From Panaeolus papilionaceus (taxonomy: Eukaryota; Basidiomycota; Agaricomycetes; Agaricales), in the NCBI GenBank assembly GCA_015501605.1, contig JADNRZ010000007.1, positions 1,240,001-1,304,000 of the forward strand: a DNA stretch of 64,000 nt, in the 5' to 3' direction. Positions 1 through 12,775 of this stretch are shown here, piece by piece. The notes beneath the pieces are model-generated. The model made no database searches, was not told where the DNA came from, and was given only the letters and a program-made list of their open reading frames with translations. Every line of letters begins with the position of its first letter. Positions within the stretch are counted from its first letter, which is position 1. A program made the position numbers and the translations under genes.

Positions 1-885
1 CCCACATGCCCTGAGTGGTTTCAGGAGTCAAATTTGAATCCACATACGGTTCGTGTGCGATATGATGGTGCATGCGAACAGTGATAATCCGTATTCCAGG
101 TTTGTCGCAGTCGCGCGAGGACACCAGCAACCGACTTCGACATGGATATCGTGTTTTCGCCATAACTTCGCCCGTACTCGTTACACGAGGTTTGTAGAAG
201 CTACCTTGGGATTTTCGGGCCGCCCTAGACGATTTTGACCGATGAGCTTCATCCTGCGAGCACCAAAATCGTGTCTTGTGTCCATTGGTTAGCTGTGGAT
301 GGTCTTTGACGCTGTAGTGTAATTCCACAATCTAAATGTCAATATATTTTCTCAAAGCAAAGACAGAAAAATACCCACGTAAAACGATAACCCGTCGCTT
401 TCCATATCTCGTGCACGACAGTTTGAATACGTTGCTTATGGGACATGCTTGAATCTGGCATCTCATACATCCCATGGAAATTGACATTAGATCCCTGCTT
501 AAAGCGATCCCGTAATGCAAACAAAAGCTCCTCTCTGTCTCTGTATAAGGTTGTGGGCTGTGAATGTCATTTGAGCCAGGGTAAGTTGTAAAGAGCCGTT
601 GGGCAAACTAACCTCCCTTCCCGAGCCACCGTCCTCATCTGAAGCACGCTTGCTTGCCTTCTTTGGTGCAGCAGACCCCCCTTCATTGGTACTCTTTTTC
701 CGTCTTTCGGTCTGAAAACGAACCCCCCATTGTTCGTACGTATTAGTAGGTTCTTGTCGATAGAGTGTCTCCGAAACTTGAACAGGCTGCTGTGGTTGTG
801 GTGCAGCTGGGTTCATTGGTTTTGCAGTTACAATGGCATGAAATCGTGAAAAACCAGCCACCGCTGGCGCACCCAGTGTGGTCAT
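1..885 (-). CDS. Transposase-associated fungal protein, N-terminal part, cut by window edge
   Basis: Read on the minus strand from about 885 to the left edge, where the frame is still open, so the C-terminus lies outside the window. The first exon (885 to about 613) codes for a Gln/Pro-rich then Lys/Ser-rich low-complexity stretch. Later exons give a compact region with KATGYRFT joined across an intron (donor near 377, acceptor near 317) to VKDHPQLTNGHKTRFWCSQD, then basic residues, two conserved cysteines and an HHH motif. From memory this block resembles the N-terminal DNA-binding region found ahead of MULE-type transposases in Agaricomycetes; that is inference. The junction between exon 1 and the middle exon (near 613 to 548) does not give a clean phase by eye, so either a small exon is missed or the copy is damaged. 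The start codon is uncertain. Confidence 0.45.
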
Positions 886-1585
886 CCGTGACGATAGTTG
901 ACGAAAAGAAGAGCCTGCCTCTCACAGTGATGGTGGTTAGGAGGGAATGTGAGAAAATGATAGTCCTGTGATCCTGAATGCTGGCCTCAGCCTGATTGGT
1001 GAAATGTTGCCAAAAAAATGATAAATTTATACAATTTCAAACAAATTTCAAAAGAGTCAATGTGTTTTCCAGCCAAAGAAAATAAGTAAACGTTGTAGGC
1101 ATCGCAAATTCCTTAATAATGATTCATAAGTTCTAATGGCTACATACTACGAGACAAAATGCCACATCATGTTCAACATGGAATCGGTGTCATTCAACCT
1201 TCCATCACAAACAATCCAAATGAGGGAGTGTTTACAAGAATAAGACGCGGAAGTTTGCTTTTATAGCGCCCTCCTACTCCGACGTTAATTAACGGGCCTC
1301 CAGTGTCTAAAGGGGTGCTATCAACGCACGATTGTACAACCCTGGTTATTCGGAGAGCAACGCTGTTTGTATAGTAATTCCATGCCAATATAACCAGTCC
1401 AGTGGCTCTCAGAGAATGGGACCCAGGGGCTTCCAATGATGCCAACCCCTGTGACTGCAGGGGATAGCTTTATTTGAACGATCGACCTGAAAATATTAAT
1501 GAAATTACATACGTTATACGTTTGACAGAGGTCACTGAACAATGTGTTGGTATAATGTATCCCCACTCGAAGGATGGCTGGGACA
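886..1585. other. Intergenic, no gene seen
   Basis: This 0.7 kb stretch lies between the truncated left-edge gene and the 3' end of the HSBP1-like gene. It is AT-rich around 1000-1150. Open frames on the minus strand here (1194-1668) overlap the HSBP1 terminal exon in another frame and show no family resemblance. Confidence 0.5.
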
Positions 1586-2058
1586 TTATATACCATTGCT
1601 GTCGCTTCGGCGAATAGCACTTGGTGTACCAGGAGCGGGAGATGGCGATTGCGGTACATTATCCCCATTAATAATATCCTGAATCGATGCTTCCAATGCG
1701 TCTACTCTCGATGACATTTGGCTCACTGAGGACCTTCAGTTAAATAAGAATGAACAGGCAGGTAGATCCGACGTACTCCGGTCAAGGATCTGGCTTGACA
1801 TATCATCAAACTTGGACTCGAGCTGTTCTAGAAGGGTTTCGACCTGCCATAATTGAGAAAATTACTCGTGGCAACGATGCCAACACTCACAAAGGCGGTT
1901 AACTCGTGAGGACTTGAGATATCATTTGGTGCTATTGTTCCTTGTCTGGATGGTGCCAACTGCTTGTTAGCGACAGGAGTCTTATCCTTATCTGCTTCTG
2001 TTCCTTTCGAAGGTGTCGCAGGGACTTTGAGAGGTTGAGCTGAAGGTGTAGGAGGCAT
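1586..2058 (-). CDS. HSBP1: Heat shock factor binding protein 1 (HSBP1) family
   Basis: Three exons on the minus strand (2058-1891, 1843-1777, 1725-1586) join in frame to a 124-residue protein. Both donors fit (GTGAGT, GTACGT). The N-terminal 50 residues are a Ser/Pro/Lys-rich extension. From the segment beginning SPHELTAF the protein matches the HSBP1 coiled coil: VETLLEQLESKFDDMSSQIL, then MSQMSSRVDALEASIQDI, with hydrophobic residues in heptad spacing. HSBP1 is a short trimeric or hexameric coiled-coil protein that binds the trimerisation domain of heat shock factor and damps the heat-shock response; it also takes part in actin-regulatory WASH complex assembly in animals. The C-terminal tail is Pro/Ser-rich. 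The start ATG at 2058 is the first methionine before the low-complexity extension. The fungal extensions make it nearly twice the length of the animal protein of about 76 residues. Confidence 0.85.
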
Positions 2059-4332
2059 TCTGAACTCCAAGATGTGGTCGTGGTCAAGGTAGCGACGAGA
2101 ATTAAAGTAGCCCAACCAAGTTAGGAGTATTTGCATCACAAGCCATTGGCAATCAAATGTGTTCCCACGACATTTCCAAGAACAATTTGGTAACGAACTC
2201 TTTCGAATGCTTCAAGTTGTTGCTCGTTTAAACCCTCTTCGTCCCGTTCGGCTTTTAAAACAGAATATACAGTAAGTCACTTACTATACAAGTAACTCCC
2301 GACGAGCATAACTGCAAAGAGGGAAGCACAATATTTAGGACCGCACTTAACGGCCTATAAAGTATCCTCGTATCGTAAAGTTTAATACCCTGAAGGTAAA
2401 TTAATTGGGGATTACTACAAATTTTCTAATCGTCCTTGCTTTCCACCGCTGTTGAACCCCCTCTAAAATTTACAGCGACCAGACGAGATGATATGTCGAA
2501 TTTGGGTCATACATATCTATGTCTGTCATCAGCCAGTTACCCTTTGCCCTTCCACTCTGTCTGCAGGTGAGGGAAAGGAACACGCAAAACCTGTTTCAAG
2601 CGACCTGTATCTGCGTAACATGACCACCCTTAGCTTCCATTTAGCCCTTCATTAATGTACCAGGCCCATGGCACGCGTTCCGAGCAACATAAGGCGGCGA
2701 TTGGACGCTGTTCTCATATATTTCGAGCTGTGAGTAACATCTGATGCATGAGAGATCCCCAATGGTTTACCAGATTTTGCTGGAAGAGTTTATCTCCAAA
2801 GAAGCATGTGACGCTTACGGATGCCTCTTAGCATCCAGCCGTCTGGTCTGGTTCCGTTCCTGGTCCCACTGTCTTGAAGTTACGCGTTTCGTACAGGTAA
2901 AGGCCACTGGCATTCGAATATCAACTCAATACCGGCGGACGGACAGCAGCTCCTTTCGCATATCGATGACGTGTGTCTTTGTATCTAGAACTCACAGTCC
3001 ATCAGTAAGTGCTGATCAGAACGATATCTTAAACTTTCATTTGTGTCGTTGCTTTGTCCTGCTAATACAGAAGCCAATTCATTCGGTTGGGCAAGAGCCA
3101 ACGTTTCTCTTGTTTTCTGCGGGCCTAGATGGAGGTTTCCAGGGAATACGAAAGGACAGGAGCTCATTATGACGTGTGGGTATACCAATGTAGCCTCTTC
3201 AAGTCGACGAGCAGTTTTCTCATCAAGCAATGTCGTAAGACAACACCTTTGTCAATGGCGCCAAACTTCGTTTCCCTCGTGTCAATGTGTCGATGCACAG
3301 CCTTGGGCCCCTACTTCTTCGGATTTAAACAGTTTCTGTCCCATGGTACATACACAATCGAACTCTCAACTGCGTCATTGAACAATGCGTTTCCCCAGAC
3401 GTGAACACTACATCATTGTTCAATCCAAACCTCGTTCCGAAGTTCTGCATAGTCATCTTACATTCATCATAAGGAGTTGAGCTGCGTACACCTGACTCAA
3501 CTTAACATGAGGCTCTGCTATTTAATCCCTGATCCCATGGTAGGCCGTACAGAAGATGAAAAGATCGTTCCGATAATACGCGATTGTACCATTTCAGCCC
3601 TCAGATATGCTTTCTTGCAGAAGGATGAGGACTAAAGCTACCGGCAAAAGTATCCTGTATTGTGGCTCATTGCTTTCCACGCAGTACGATATTCTAGGAG
3701 ACTGCAAATTTAGCCTCTGTCTCGGGACAATATGAGGACATTCGCGCCCACTCAGTAATGTCGTGATATTCGAAATTAAGGTTTCAGAGTTCGCAACGTC
3801 ACGTCCTTCAACAGTTTCGAGACCACTTAAGAAATGCGGGGAGAGAGAGAGTCCCTGGCCATGGGATTACAGAGAAATGAATTAGGAATGTACTTCGACA
3901 TGAGTATACAGTTCCGGGAGCATTGAATATCTAATATTGATCGAAAACACGAGTCTGTTGGGAGGACCTCTTCAACACCATCGAGACCTAGACGACAATT
4001 TGGCGTATCAGTGAAGAATTTTTGGAACGGTTAAGGAACGCATGCAGATACTAGATGATAATGCTTTGTCTTTGGTTGTCTAGAAATAGATTTCAACTAT
4101 TTATTGACCTAGTCTCATCGGGTAGTACATATACAGACCATGAGAATCGGTTGGCTTGATCATCTAACTCCAGGCTCCAGCTCGCAGCCAAACATGAATC
4201 AATCGGATGATTCGCCAACCCATGTTACATCAAGTTTGAACCGTTCTCGTCAAGTACCTGCTGGAACTGGACCCAGCATCTAGCGCTACTTCTGGATTGA
4301 AGTTTGCTTTTTTCGAAACATTTTTGTCTCAG
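2059..4332. other. Intergenic with unresolved open frames
   Basis: This holds the upstream region of the HSBP1-like gene and 1.5 kb of sequence in which I recognise nothing. A minus-strand frame at 2985-3230 (81 codons) and a second stretch just upstream of it (3240-3360) have protein-like composition and could be two exons of an unknown or decayed gene, but no family or consistent splicing was found. 3600-4300 shows no convincing coding signal. Confidence 0.4.
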
Positions 4333-5699
4333 ATGGCGGACATTGCAAGCAATGACTTGTCTATTAAAACCAAGATAAAAGTTAGTAACACTCACATCGT
4401 AATGTCCGCTTTGTTTTCAATATGGAAAGCTGATTATCTGATATATTCTAGTTAAGAGATGGAAACGAGATGCCACTGCTTGGTTTTGGTATGACCATGC
4501 GTTCGCTGTCTGGATTCGTTGCTTTATTCATTGACAATAATGCACGCATCCTCTCGGACCTTCCTGGACACAATAGGAACATATGAATTAGAGGGAAATG
4601 AGGCGTACCAGTGTGTTACCGAGGCCCTGGAGGTATCGTGTCGTTTCGGCCTTATCAAATGATCGCTCAAGTGCAACTACGTCAGGCGGGCTATCGTCTC
4701 GTTGTCAGTGCCGCATTATCTCATGATGATAAACGATAGTGTCCATTTACCTTTTCTCCACAGGACTCAGCAGCGTGGTACGAAAACGAGCACGAAGTGG
4801 GCGAAGCCATCTTGGACTTCTGCAAGTCTTCTGGAACATCGCGGTCTGATATATTTTACACCACCAAGCTGAAATTAAACAACGGTTACGCAAACGTCAA
4901 AAAAGCTATCCAATGCTCTCTTGAAGCATGTAAGCTAGGTTATATTGATCTCTATCTCATTCATGGGCCCCTTGGCGGACCGCATGCCCGAAAGGAAAGC
5001 TGGCGAGCAATTTGCGACTTTCAGAAAGAAAACCCAGGTCTGCTGAGGAGCATCGGAATCAGCACTTTCGGTACGCGCCATATACAGGAGCTAATCGACA
5101 GCGGAATGGCCATTCCAACGGTCCACCAAGTATGTCCTGACAGCCAATCGAACTCCATAAGGACAAACTAATCGGCTAGGGACAATCTTCTCTGTCTAAA
5201 GATTGACCTACATCCTTTTATGACGCGAACTGATATCGTGGCATTCTCCAGAAAGCATGGTATGATACTGCAGGTGAGCGCATTGGGTTCCCCTTGTCAT
5301 GGTTTTTTCTCAACAATTTCGAGGCGTGGGGTCCAATGGTTCGGGCAATGCGCTTCGGGCACCCACACCTTTCGAGTTTGGCACAAAAATACAACAAAGA
5401 AGAAGCTCAAATCCTCTTGCGTTATTCGATTCAGAAGGTACATAATTAGTTGCCCTGAAGACTCTATCTATGACCTTTCATCTCTCTTAGGGATTCATTC
5501 CCCTCCCCAAGTCTTCATCGACTGAGAGGGTCATTCGAAATACACAAATATTCGGCTTTGAGCTGACGCCAGAAGAAATGAATGATCTTGATCGGTTAGA
5601 CGAAGGTACGAACACACAGCTGTTGTTTTCAAAATCTCCAAGACAACTAAAATTTCCTCAGGATTGGTCACAGATTGGGATCCAACTGACTGTGTCTGA
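4333..5699 (+). CDS. Aldo/keto reductase
   Basis: Spliced by eye from about nine exons beginning 4333-4380 and 4452-4488 and ending at the TGA at 5697-5699, giving about 285 residues, close to the usual 280-320. The protein starts MADIASND and then shows the AKR signature LRDGNEMPLLGFG. The catalytic tetrad is visible as Asp in DSAAWYENE, Tyr in the same motif, Lys in TTKLKL and His in LIHGP. The later motifs DLHPF and GFIPLPKSSS (the NADPH 2'-phosphate-binding Lys/Ser region) are intact. Such enzymes reduce aldehydes and ketones with NADPH in the cytosol; the substrate cannot be told from sequence. It most resembles AKR families 3/5 (yeast Gcy1/Ypr1, diketogluconate reductase). One junction (near 4695-4765) yields GYRL-DSA, one residue shorter than the usual GYRxIDSA, so that splice may be slightly different or unusual. 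Confidence 0.85.
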
Positions 5700-8600
5700 T
5701 TCTCATGGATTCATGTTCATGACGTAGTAGCTCTAGTGACATCGATACCATTCAATTGCAGTGTAAAGCTTAACCATGAATTTCAACTCAGCGAACATCA
5801 ATCCCCCAGTACCGACTAGTTGGTGCACTGATAAATTTTCAAATCACCATCCTCAAGAACAGCTATGTGTTGCCGAAACAAGTAAGTTTTATCGGGATCA
5901 GATGGCTGTGATCAGCCTGCTGTCAAACAAGCCAGGCTTTAAGAACGTGTCGGATGGGCGCGTGGCCCTTCTGGTGCTTACCTTCCTCTTGCATCATTTT
6001 GCGCCAACTTCCTGGAATTCCTTCTTTGCTTACGGAACTTGGACGGATGCGAAACACTGGGACGACGGGACACGATGGTACACATGCGCAGGCGTCCGTC
6101 AATTATGCTTTGATCCGTCGTTGTGCTCCCATCCCGACAAAAATACGGCTTTCATTCGAAGTGTGCGCCTTTATATCCTCTGTGCGCGCCATTTCTTTCT
6201 CTAACTCACTCTTCTATGCTCTGGGTCATTGTTACCCTTTCACCTAACCGTTTGATCGGAGATAAATGCCATATACCGGCAGAAACACATGACACGGGTA
6301 ATAATCGCATGTCCGGACTGCTCAAACACATCTGAGAAGTTGGATATCCAAACAGGATGTCGAGTCTCTTAATGTGAGAAGCTGACGGGGAGCTGTCATG
6401 GAATGTGTATTGTGTTGCTGTTCAGCCTGTGAATGTACTCGTTTAGCTTCGAACAACCAGTAGAATGTGGGCGGCGAACTCGAGTCCTGCCCTGCTTGTG
6501 TTTTATTGATTATGTTGGCACACAACATGAAGACCGCACAGCTTCTATTTAAAGTTGAAGGCAGACATAGTGCACATCGTGAAGCTTTTGAGTTATTCAA
6601 ACATTGCCGACGGTATGGTATTAAGCTTCTGGATGCCTTTGAATATATGCTTAAAATCTCGGCGCCAATTCGACAACCTTTCAAAAGGTAAACTTAGTTT
6701 CTGCACTGCGTGGCTCTAACTCTCAGTTAGATACGGACTTCATGGGGACTGCTGATTGCAATCAAAAATTGCCGTAAAGTGAAGTCTCCGTCTGTTCACA
6801 CCGGCAACCTTCACATGCTCAAAAGAGGGGATGAACCCCATATTTACGAAGGACTAGCTTACTCAAAGCATCTTCTGCCTACCGCGAAGGACATCGAATA
6901 TCCTTCTGTAGACGATAGGCTTAAGACCCTCTGTTTTTCTTCACATGTGCTTCGAAATCAACATAATGCATATGTGGAATCCTCAATGACATAAAAGCTT
7001 GAATGTTAAACAGCTGAACCTTACCAGATGCCCCATTTCACTCATTATTTCACTCTACGGCGACATGCACATAGTCTTATGCGTCTGTAGTCCCGTCGTC
7101 AGCTCATCCCTCGCTCGACCCTGCGTCTCAGGCTCTAACTTGCTTTTCTGGGTACCGCAGCCGCGCTTATGTAATGGTGAACGCCGTTTCAATGGCCGTC
7201 CTCGGACGGCGATGCTCGGCTATACGAAAAGCTCAAAGCTGTAGATTTGGGCAACGGGCTGACAATTTGAGTGAGTACGGAATTGTTTCCAGGTGATTTG
7301 GAACATTACAAAACTTACCTTCTTTCTACTAGCATCAGGTTATACCTTCCACACTGCTTCCTCACATATGCCTCGAACACATCCCCGCCGCACGCAATGA
7401 ATGTGTGCCACTCGAATGGCACAGACTAACCAGGTATGTCGTTGTATACGGGTCTCCTTTAATCACGCATCTTATTTCCAATTCCTGGTACTGCTTTCTC
7501 GCCTGGGTAGATATAAGGTACATGGCATCCATATCTACCCGATGCAGGAGCAGAGTTGACCGCATGCAACCTGAGTTCTACACCTTATTGAACTCGACGA
7601 ATGGCAAAAATTCCTTGACATTCTCCGCTATGAGTAGAGCTAGCTCAAGTAGCGGACTATATTTTTTTTCCTATTTTTCGTCCCAATCTAAAGCCTTCAA
7701 AAAAAACCCTCCTAGATGTGCTTGGCATATCAAGCGCGGATAGACCGCATCATTTACAAGTCTACTTATCCCTGTTTATAACAGACCAAATCTCCTCTCC
7801 GCGAGTCCCTTAAACCATACGTGCACTATCTTTTTTATTGACCTACGCACATAATTTTTACGGGATGGGTATGGTATAGCGCCCGTCATCCAGCACATGT
7901 GTTGACGAAGGCGTTTGACAGCACAATGGGGTTTGAAGCAACATGGCGGTTTCCCTTTACCAAATAAAACACAGGTATGTCATTATTTAATTGTTTAACC
8001 TGTAGAAACTAACGCTATATGTAGCCTTCCAACCTCATCATGGCAGGGAGAGGGCGGGGACCATTGAGGTGTGACCAATTACATCCTGGCCGCTTGCTTG
8101 GGTACTTTCGCAGCACGATGGTCAATTCCGTATATCATGACGATATCCAGCTAAAGTCTGACTCCACGCGGAAAACGATTGCATGGAAGAGAGCTGAAGG
8201 CGATTCCTAACCAGTTGACTGTGAAGAGGTTAGTCACGAGGCAATAATTCCATATTCTGATACTAACATTTTAACAGACAACTAGTGCCGATATGAGACT
8301 CGCATTTTCTATAACATCTTTTCCTGGATGGTGGATTTCTACATTGGAACTTCGATCCAACGAACTGCGGGTCTCTGGCCATCCGGTTTACGTCTTGATT
8401 AACTCACTCCATTGCCCATTTTCTATCATCGTAGACCACAGTACGACGAGAGCAGCCGATGACGGTGTATGGTATTCATATCGATGAGACTTCCAATACA
8501 GACACTTCATGAAATACTGCTGACCAGTCGGAAGGCATTTTCTTTATCTTACGAGACCGATGGAATCTTGACACGCCCCAGAGGCACGCTGCCTGGCCTC

Positions 8601-9992
8601 AGAATGAATTCCCTCCAGCATAAGCTCGAGATAGTATCAACGCTAAAGCTGTGCTCAACACCCATCCTTGTGCGCCTGATACCTCCAGAAAGTATCAAGA
8701 GGTGAAAAACATGACCCGATAGTATGAAACCTACCTTCCCACCAGAGCGGCCCACAATTCGAAGGCGGACGAAACGAGAAGCATCATGTAAGAGGATCTC
8801 AATAGGAGATTGCCGTAGGGATAGCTTAAAAAGTACGCAGTAGCTTCGGAGCAAGGTCAACCTCAGGCCAAGGACTCCGGAGAAGGCGAACCGTCATTCT
8901 TCGACGAGTATCATCTATAGTACACTTGGCTTCTAACCCTTGCGCTGCACCTGCGTCTTAACCAACCACTTCGAATGCCCGAATTTACACGTATTTCCCT
9001 TCGTAAGTACCTGATGAAAATTGAAGTGCGGGTCCACCTCATGGAACGCTTGGACTTCGTTTCCGAAATGTGTGGTATAGTATTTTTGGATTTCAGTGAA
9101 AAAAATGTGACACGGATCCATTCCCGTTTAGTTAACCGTCCGATTTAATGCCTTAAAAGACGAAGGATTGAGCAAAATCGTCTGTTCCTGGGACTTTTTC
9201 ATCGAGACCAGGCTGTGAAGAGGAAGAGACGATTGGGCCCCTGTTGTTCTTGATGCGTACTTACAGCCCAGTTCACCGTTGTTTATGATGATGGAAGCCT
9301 GCAACTGCTTCTATCCACGGAGAATGAAGTTTCTGGTAAAGGGTCGAGGGATGAGAGGTTCTATTATTGTTCAACTGCATTGGTAACTGGAACGGTAAGA
9401 CAGCGTCCCATTTGTTATGGGGTAGGACTCTGGGGATCGAGGAGTCCACACTGTGGCCTCGGGATGTTGACAATGCATTTACGCAGACACATTGAACCGG
9501 ATGCAGACCCTGAGGCCGTAGTACTAAGGATGAAAGGAGTAATTGGGCTTTGACTCACGTACAAAGATCTCGATAGCCCATCATCTGAGATTTAGCTTGG
9601 TTTGGACGACTCTAGGAGTGAAAATCAACAAGGTCCCAGGATTCAGGAGTTGTCTTTTGGATACCATGCGATTACAACTTGCATTCGATTATGGGAAATA
9701 TATGCCCGATGAGTGGCGTTGAGTTTGTAGATTATGACATACAGTCGGCGCTTCGACCCAGACTCCCTCCTGGCAATGGACCCCCCTCTCGTGTATCTTA
9801 GTTTTGTTGAACCATCATGCGCGATTCGCTATGCTTGCTTATCTAGTAACTCAAATAACCATTTATTTCGAGTTAAAAAGATGACACAAGGTAGTATAGA
9901 AAGACGATAAAGAGCAAGTTTTCCCCGCAGTCCTTCTCCCACTACAATTGTCCAACAACGTTTGAACCTCTACTAGCTTACACCCATAAGAC
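5700..9992. other. Gene-poor, probably decayed 4.3 kb stretch
   Basis: No gene with a recognisable family was found. Several isolated frames have plausible protein composition: 5776-6204 plus, 6467-6691 plus, 6779-6994 plus, and on the minus strand 8549-8860, 8933-9121 and 9273-9473. The three minus-strand pieces could be exons of one damaged gene, since a donor-like GTTAGA follows the first and GTAGGT follows the second, but the frames between them carry stops. I see no terminal repeats or transposase motifs. It is best described as degenerate former coding or mobile-element sequence plus intergenic DNA. Confidence 0.4.
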
Positions 9993-11836
9993 ATGACAAG
10001 CAACCCGGATGTCCCTCCATTCACCGGATATGTCGAGACGACCGTCAATGCTCTTCGTCTCATCCACGCTGCTCGACAGGGTGTAATCCCTCGCATAACA
10101 CGCCGCCTTAACGACTCAGAGCGTAGGACAATGATCAAGTCCGGGGCCGTGTTTGTTTTTAGTGTTGAGGAAAGTGGCATCAAGAGGTGGACCGGTATGT
10201 TTGCTTAAACCGTCTTCATTGGCCACATCCGAGGAACTCATTGCGTTCGACCTCTAGATGGTCTACTGTGGTCGCCGTCCCGCATCGTCGGTAATTTCTT
10301 GGTTAGTCATTCCCTTCTCATCGCCGCATCCGCCATCGAACCTTTTCACAAGGTATACCGCGAGATCAACGAACGTACGAGTAGTCGAAGTAACCACAAA
10401 AAACCATCATATCCCGGAGACGACTCCCCCACTCGCGCTCTTGCTCGTAAGAGCTCTCCAGATCAAATGTCAATGGGTTTCAAAGGGGGGAGTGACCAAG
10501 GGACGTTTAAGGTCGGAGGCTTGATTAAAAAAGTGAGGTCCAGAACAGATCTTCCGACATGACCCTGGGTCGACGACTGATATTCCGACACCCTCCCCTC
10601 CCCTTCAGACAATAACCGTCACCATTGAAGGCTCTGATCTTCACCTCATTTCTTATTACACCTCCGAAGATGTGCGCTCAAGAAAGCTCAAGGTGAGGTC
10701 CCTCGAGCCAGCGACGAGAAGGTTGAGCTCATACTCACTCTGCGTTCCAGAAGCCATCCTCCAGGCACGATATCATGAGCTTGTCCATGCCACCCAACCT
10801 CTTTCGATTGACGAATTTTAGGGTACGTGATTTTTACTCATGGACGAGCTCGACGGTCGTCATTCTGGTTGACTCATTCTGGCTGTTGCTCAAGGTGCCT
10901 CCGAAAATCGAAATTGGCCCAGATGGAAAACCCAGGCTAGCGTGAGTGCTAATGTTACCCTTTCATTTCTACGGACGTGAGACATTGAAGGTCAACATTA
11001 GGGAATCAGAAGAAGTCGATTCGGTCGAGTGCAAGGTCGAGGAGCATGTCTACCACCCCCTGGCTAGCTCCCCAAATTGGTCTCATCAGGGTAGCCCCGC
11101 ATCCCCGGTCGAACATAGCTTCAGCAACAACTCTATGGCATACGTCAGCTCTAATCAGAATGGGGCAGGAGTTTACCGAGGTCAAGATTCAATGAATCGC
11201 CAGGATCTCGTGAGCCAATGGTCCCCGTCGACGTCGACCCTAACTTCAGGGCACACCATGAGGAGGCGCATCGACAATAGCATCTTGCAGTCCGACAGTT
11301 GGCAATCCTTGGGATCACAACCTAGTCGCTGGGGGACGAACTCGCATGACGACTCCAACACCTCCAGCGGCAATGGATATAGCGACCGTCCACGACTGAG
11401 GAATGTCCACCCTTACGACGAGGGCGGTTTGCTGCAGCAGCGCCGCGTCGCACAGGACAACATGGGAACAGACTTCTCCCTACGATACCCCGTCCACGGA
11501 AGCCGCGAAAGCGCACTGCAGCGCCTTCACTGGCACCCGAGGGACACTCCAGACAACTCTCGCGATCTTCGTCGAGCTTCAGTCCAAAATGTCCACTTCT
11601 CGAATTCTCCCAACGTCCCCTTCGCCAGCCAAACGACCTACCAGGCTACCAACACCCCGACTTACACGTCGTCTTGGACTCCCACAGACCCGAGTCTTCT
11701 GACCACCCCCACTTTGCACTCTGTCACATCGCAATCTGCTATCAGCTACGATACCACATCCTATCAAAACACGGGATCCACTCTCTCCAGCCCCGACGAT
11801 TTTTCTGGAGGTGTTGAGGAGTTCCGTGGCTCTTGA
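9993..11836 (+). CDS. Gti1/Pac2 (WOPR-domain) transcription factor
   Basis: Seven exons (9993-10194, 10258-10301, 10353-10532, 10609-10692, 10751-10822, 10895-10941, 11002-11836) splice without a frame break into 487 residues. Residues about 8-110 carry the first WOPR box: FTGYVETTVNALRLIHAARQ, then SGAVFVFSVEESGIKRWTDG followed by LLWSPSRIVGNFLVYREI. The second box follows, with GGLIKKTITVTIEGSDLHLI, SYYTSEDVRS and a run matching KPSSRHDIMSL. The WOPR fold binds DNA and defines a fungal-only regulator family (S. pombe Gti1/Pac2, Candida Wor1, Histoplasma Ryp1) that controls development, gluconate uptake, morphology or fruiting. The C-terminal 280 residues are Ser/Thr/Asn/Gln-rich and disordered, as usual. 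The linker between the boxes is Ser/Lys-rich. The neighbouring Tfb2 gene converges on it tail to tail. Specific targets are unknown. Confidence 0.93.
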
Positions 11837-12775
11837 GGGAGGAAGGAATTTACTCATCATTTTGGTTTCAACGGACTTACTCGTCTCATAACTTTTCTTG
11901 GAAGTTTTACGCCCCATGCTCATAATGCCTTATACCCGATACCCCGCACATCTTCGTCTCGTTTCACCCCCTACATGCAACATGCTCTCATCTTGTTATT
12001 TTTTTTGCCATGTACACGCGTTTATACACACATTCATAGACACCTTAATTCAACAGTGGATGGATCGGCGGATGATCCTACATAATTTCTCAGATTTTTT
12101 TCATGTTAGATGTTTTGGTTAAATTTCATAACTGTTGATTGACAATGCTCACTCCAATCGGGAAGGCCAACCACGGTCCTGTGGACCATGGTTAGACTGA
12201 TGTCGGCATTGATCAGATCAGTTCTAGCGGGATAACTGAGCGTTATGGCTTCGGCGGGGGTGTAGTGTAGTACATTCAGCTTGGATCCGTCCATCTCGGG
12301 GGTTCTTCGGCGGTGGAATGACGGTTTAATCGGCAAATGTGTTCGGCGCTTTCCAGCTATACAACGTGAAATCTTAACGGTCCTTCTGCGAAGAAAACGT
12401 CCGGGAGAGCCTGCTAATCAACCTTCGGGCATAGATTATTGGCTACATTTGTAGTATAATTACAATCATTGCGAGATGATTTCCGAGCTTGAGGATGCAA
12501 AGAAGGCGGCAGTGAAATGCGAGAAGAGGGAGTGAAAGGATGAAAGGAGAAAGGTCATTTCAAAATCGGTGGCTTCGGTGTAGGGTGCCACAAACTCACA
12601 AAGAAGCTGGAGCTCGCGGGGGCCTTGCGTGTACCCTAATACCAGCTGGCGACCACAGAATTGGATTTGAACCGTTGAAGTTTGGAGAACACCTAAATGG
12701 TTAATTAACGTTTAGAAACAACAAGCACTGCATGCTAAGATACCGACAAGGCGCAGAAACGTTTCAGTTGACTAC
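11837..12775. other. Tail-to-tail intergenic region
   Basis: This separates the 3' ends of the WOPR gene and the TFIIH gene. A minus-strand frame of 76 codons (12106-12336), open further upstream to about 12420, is rich in Arg and Thr. It resembles nothing I know and has no clear start. A run of T with a TTTTTTTTGCC motif near 12000 lies in the presumed 3' untranslated region of the WOPR gene. Confidence 0.4.
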
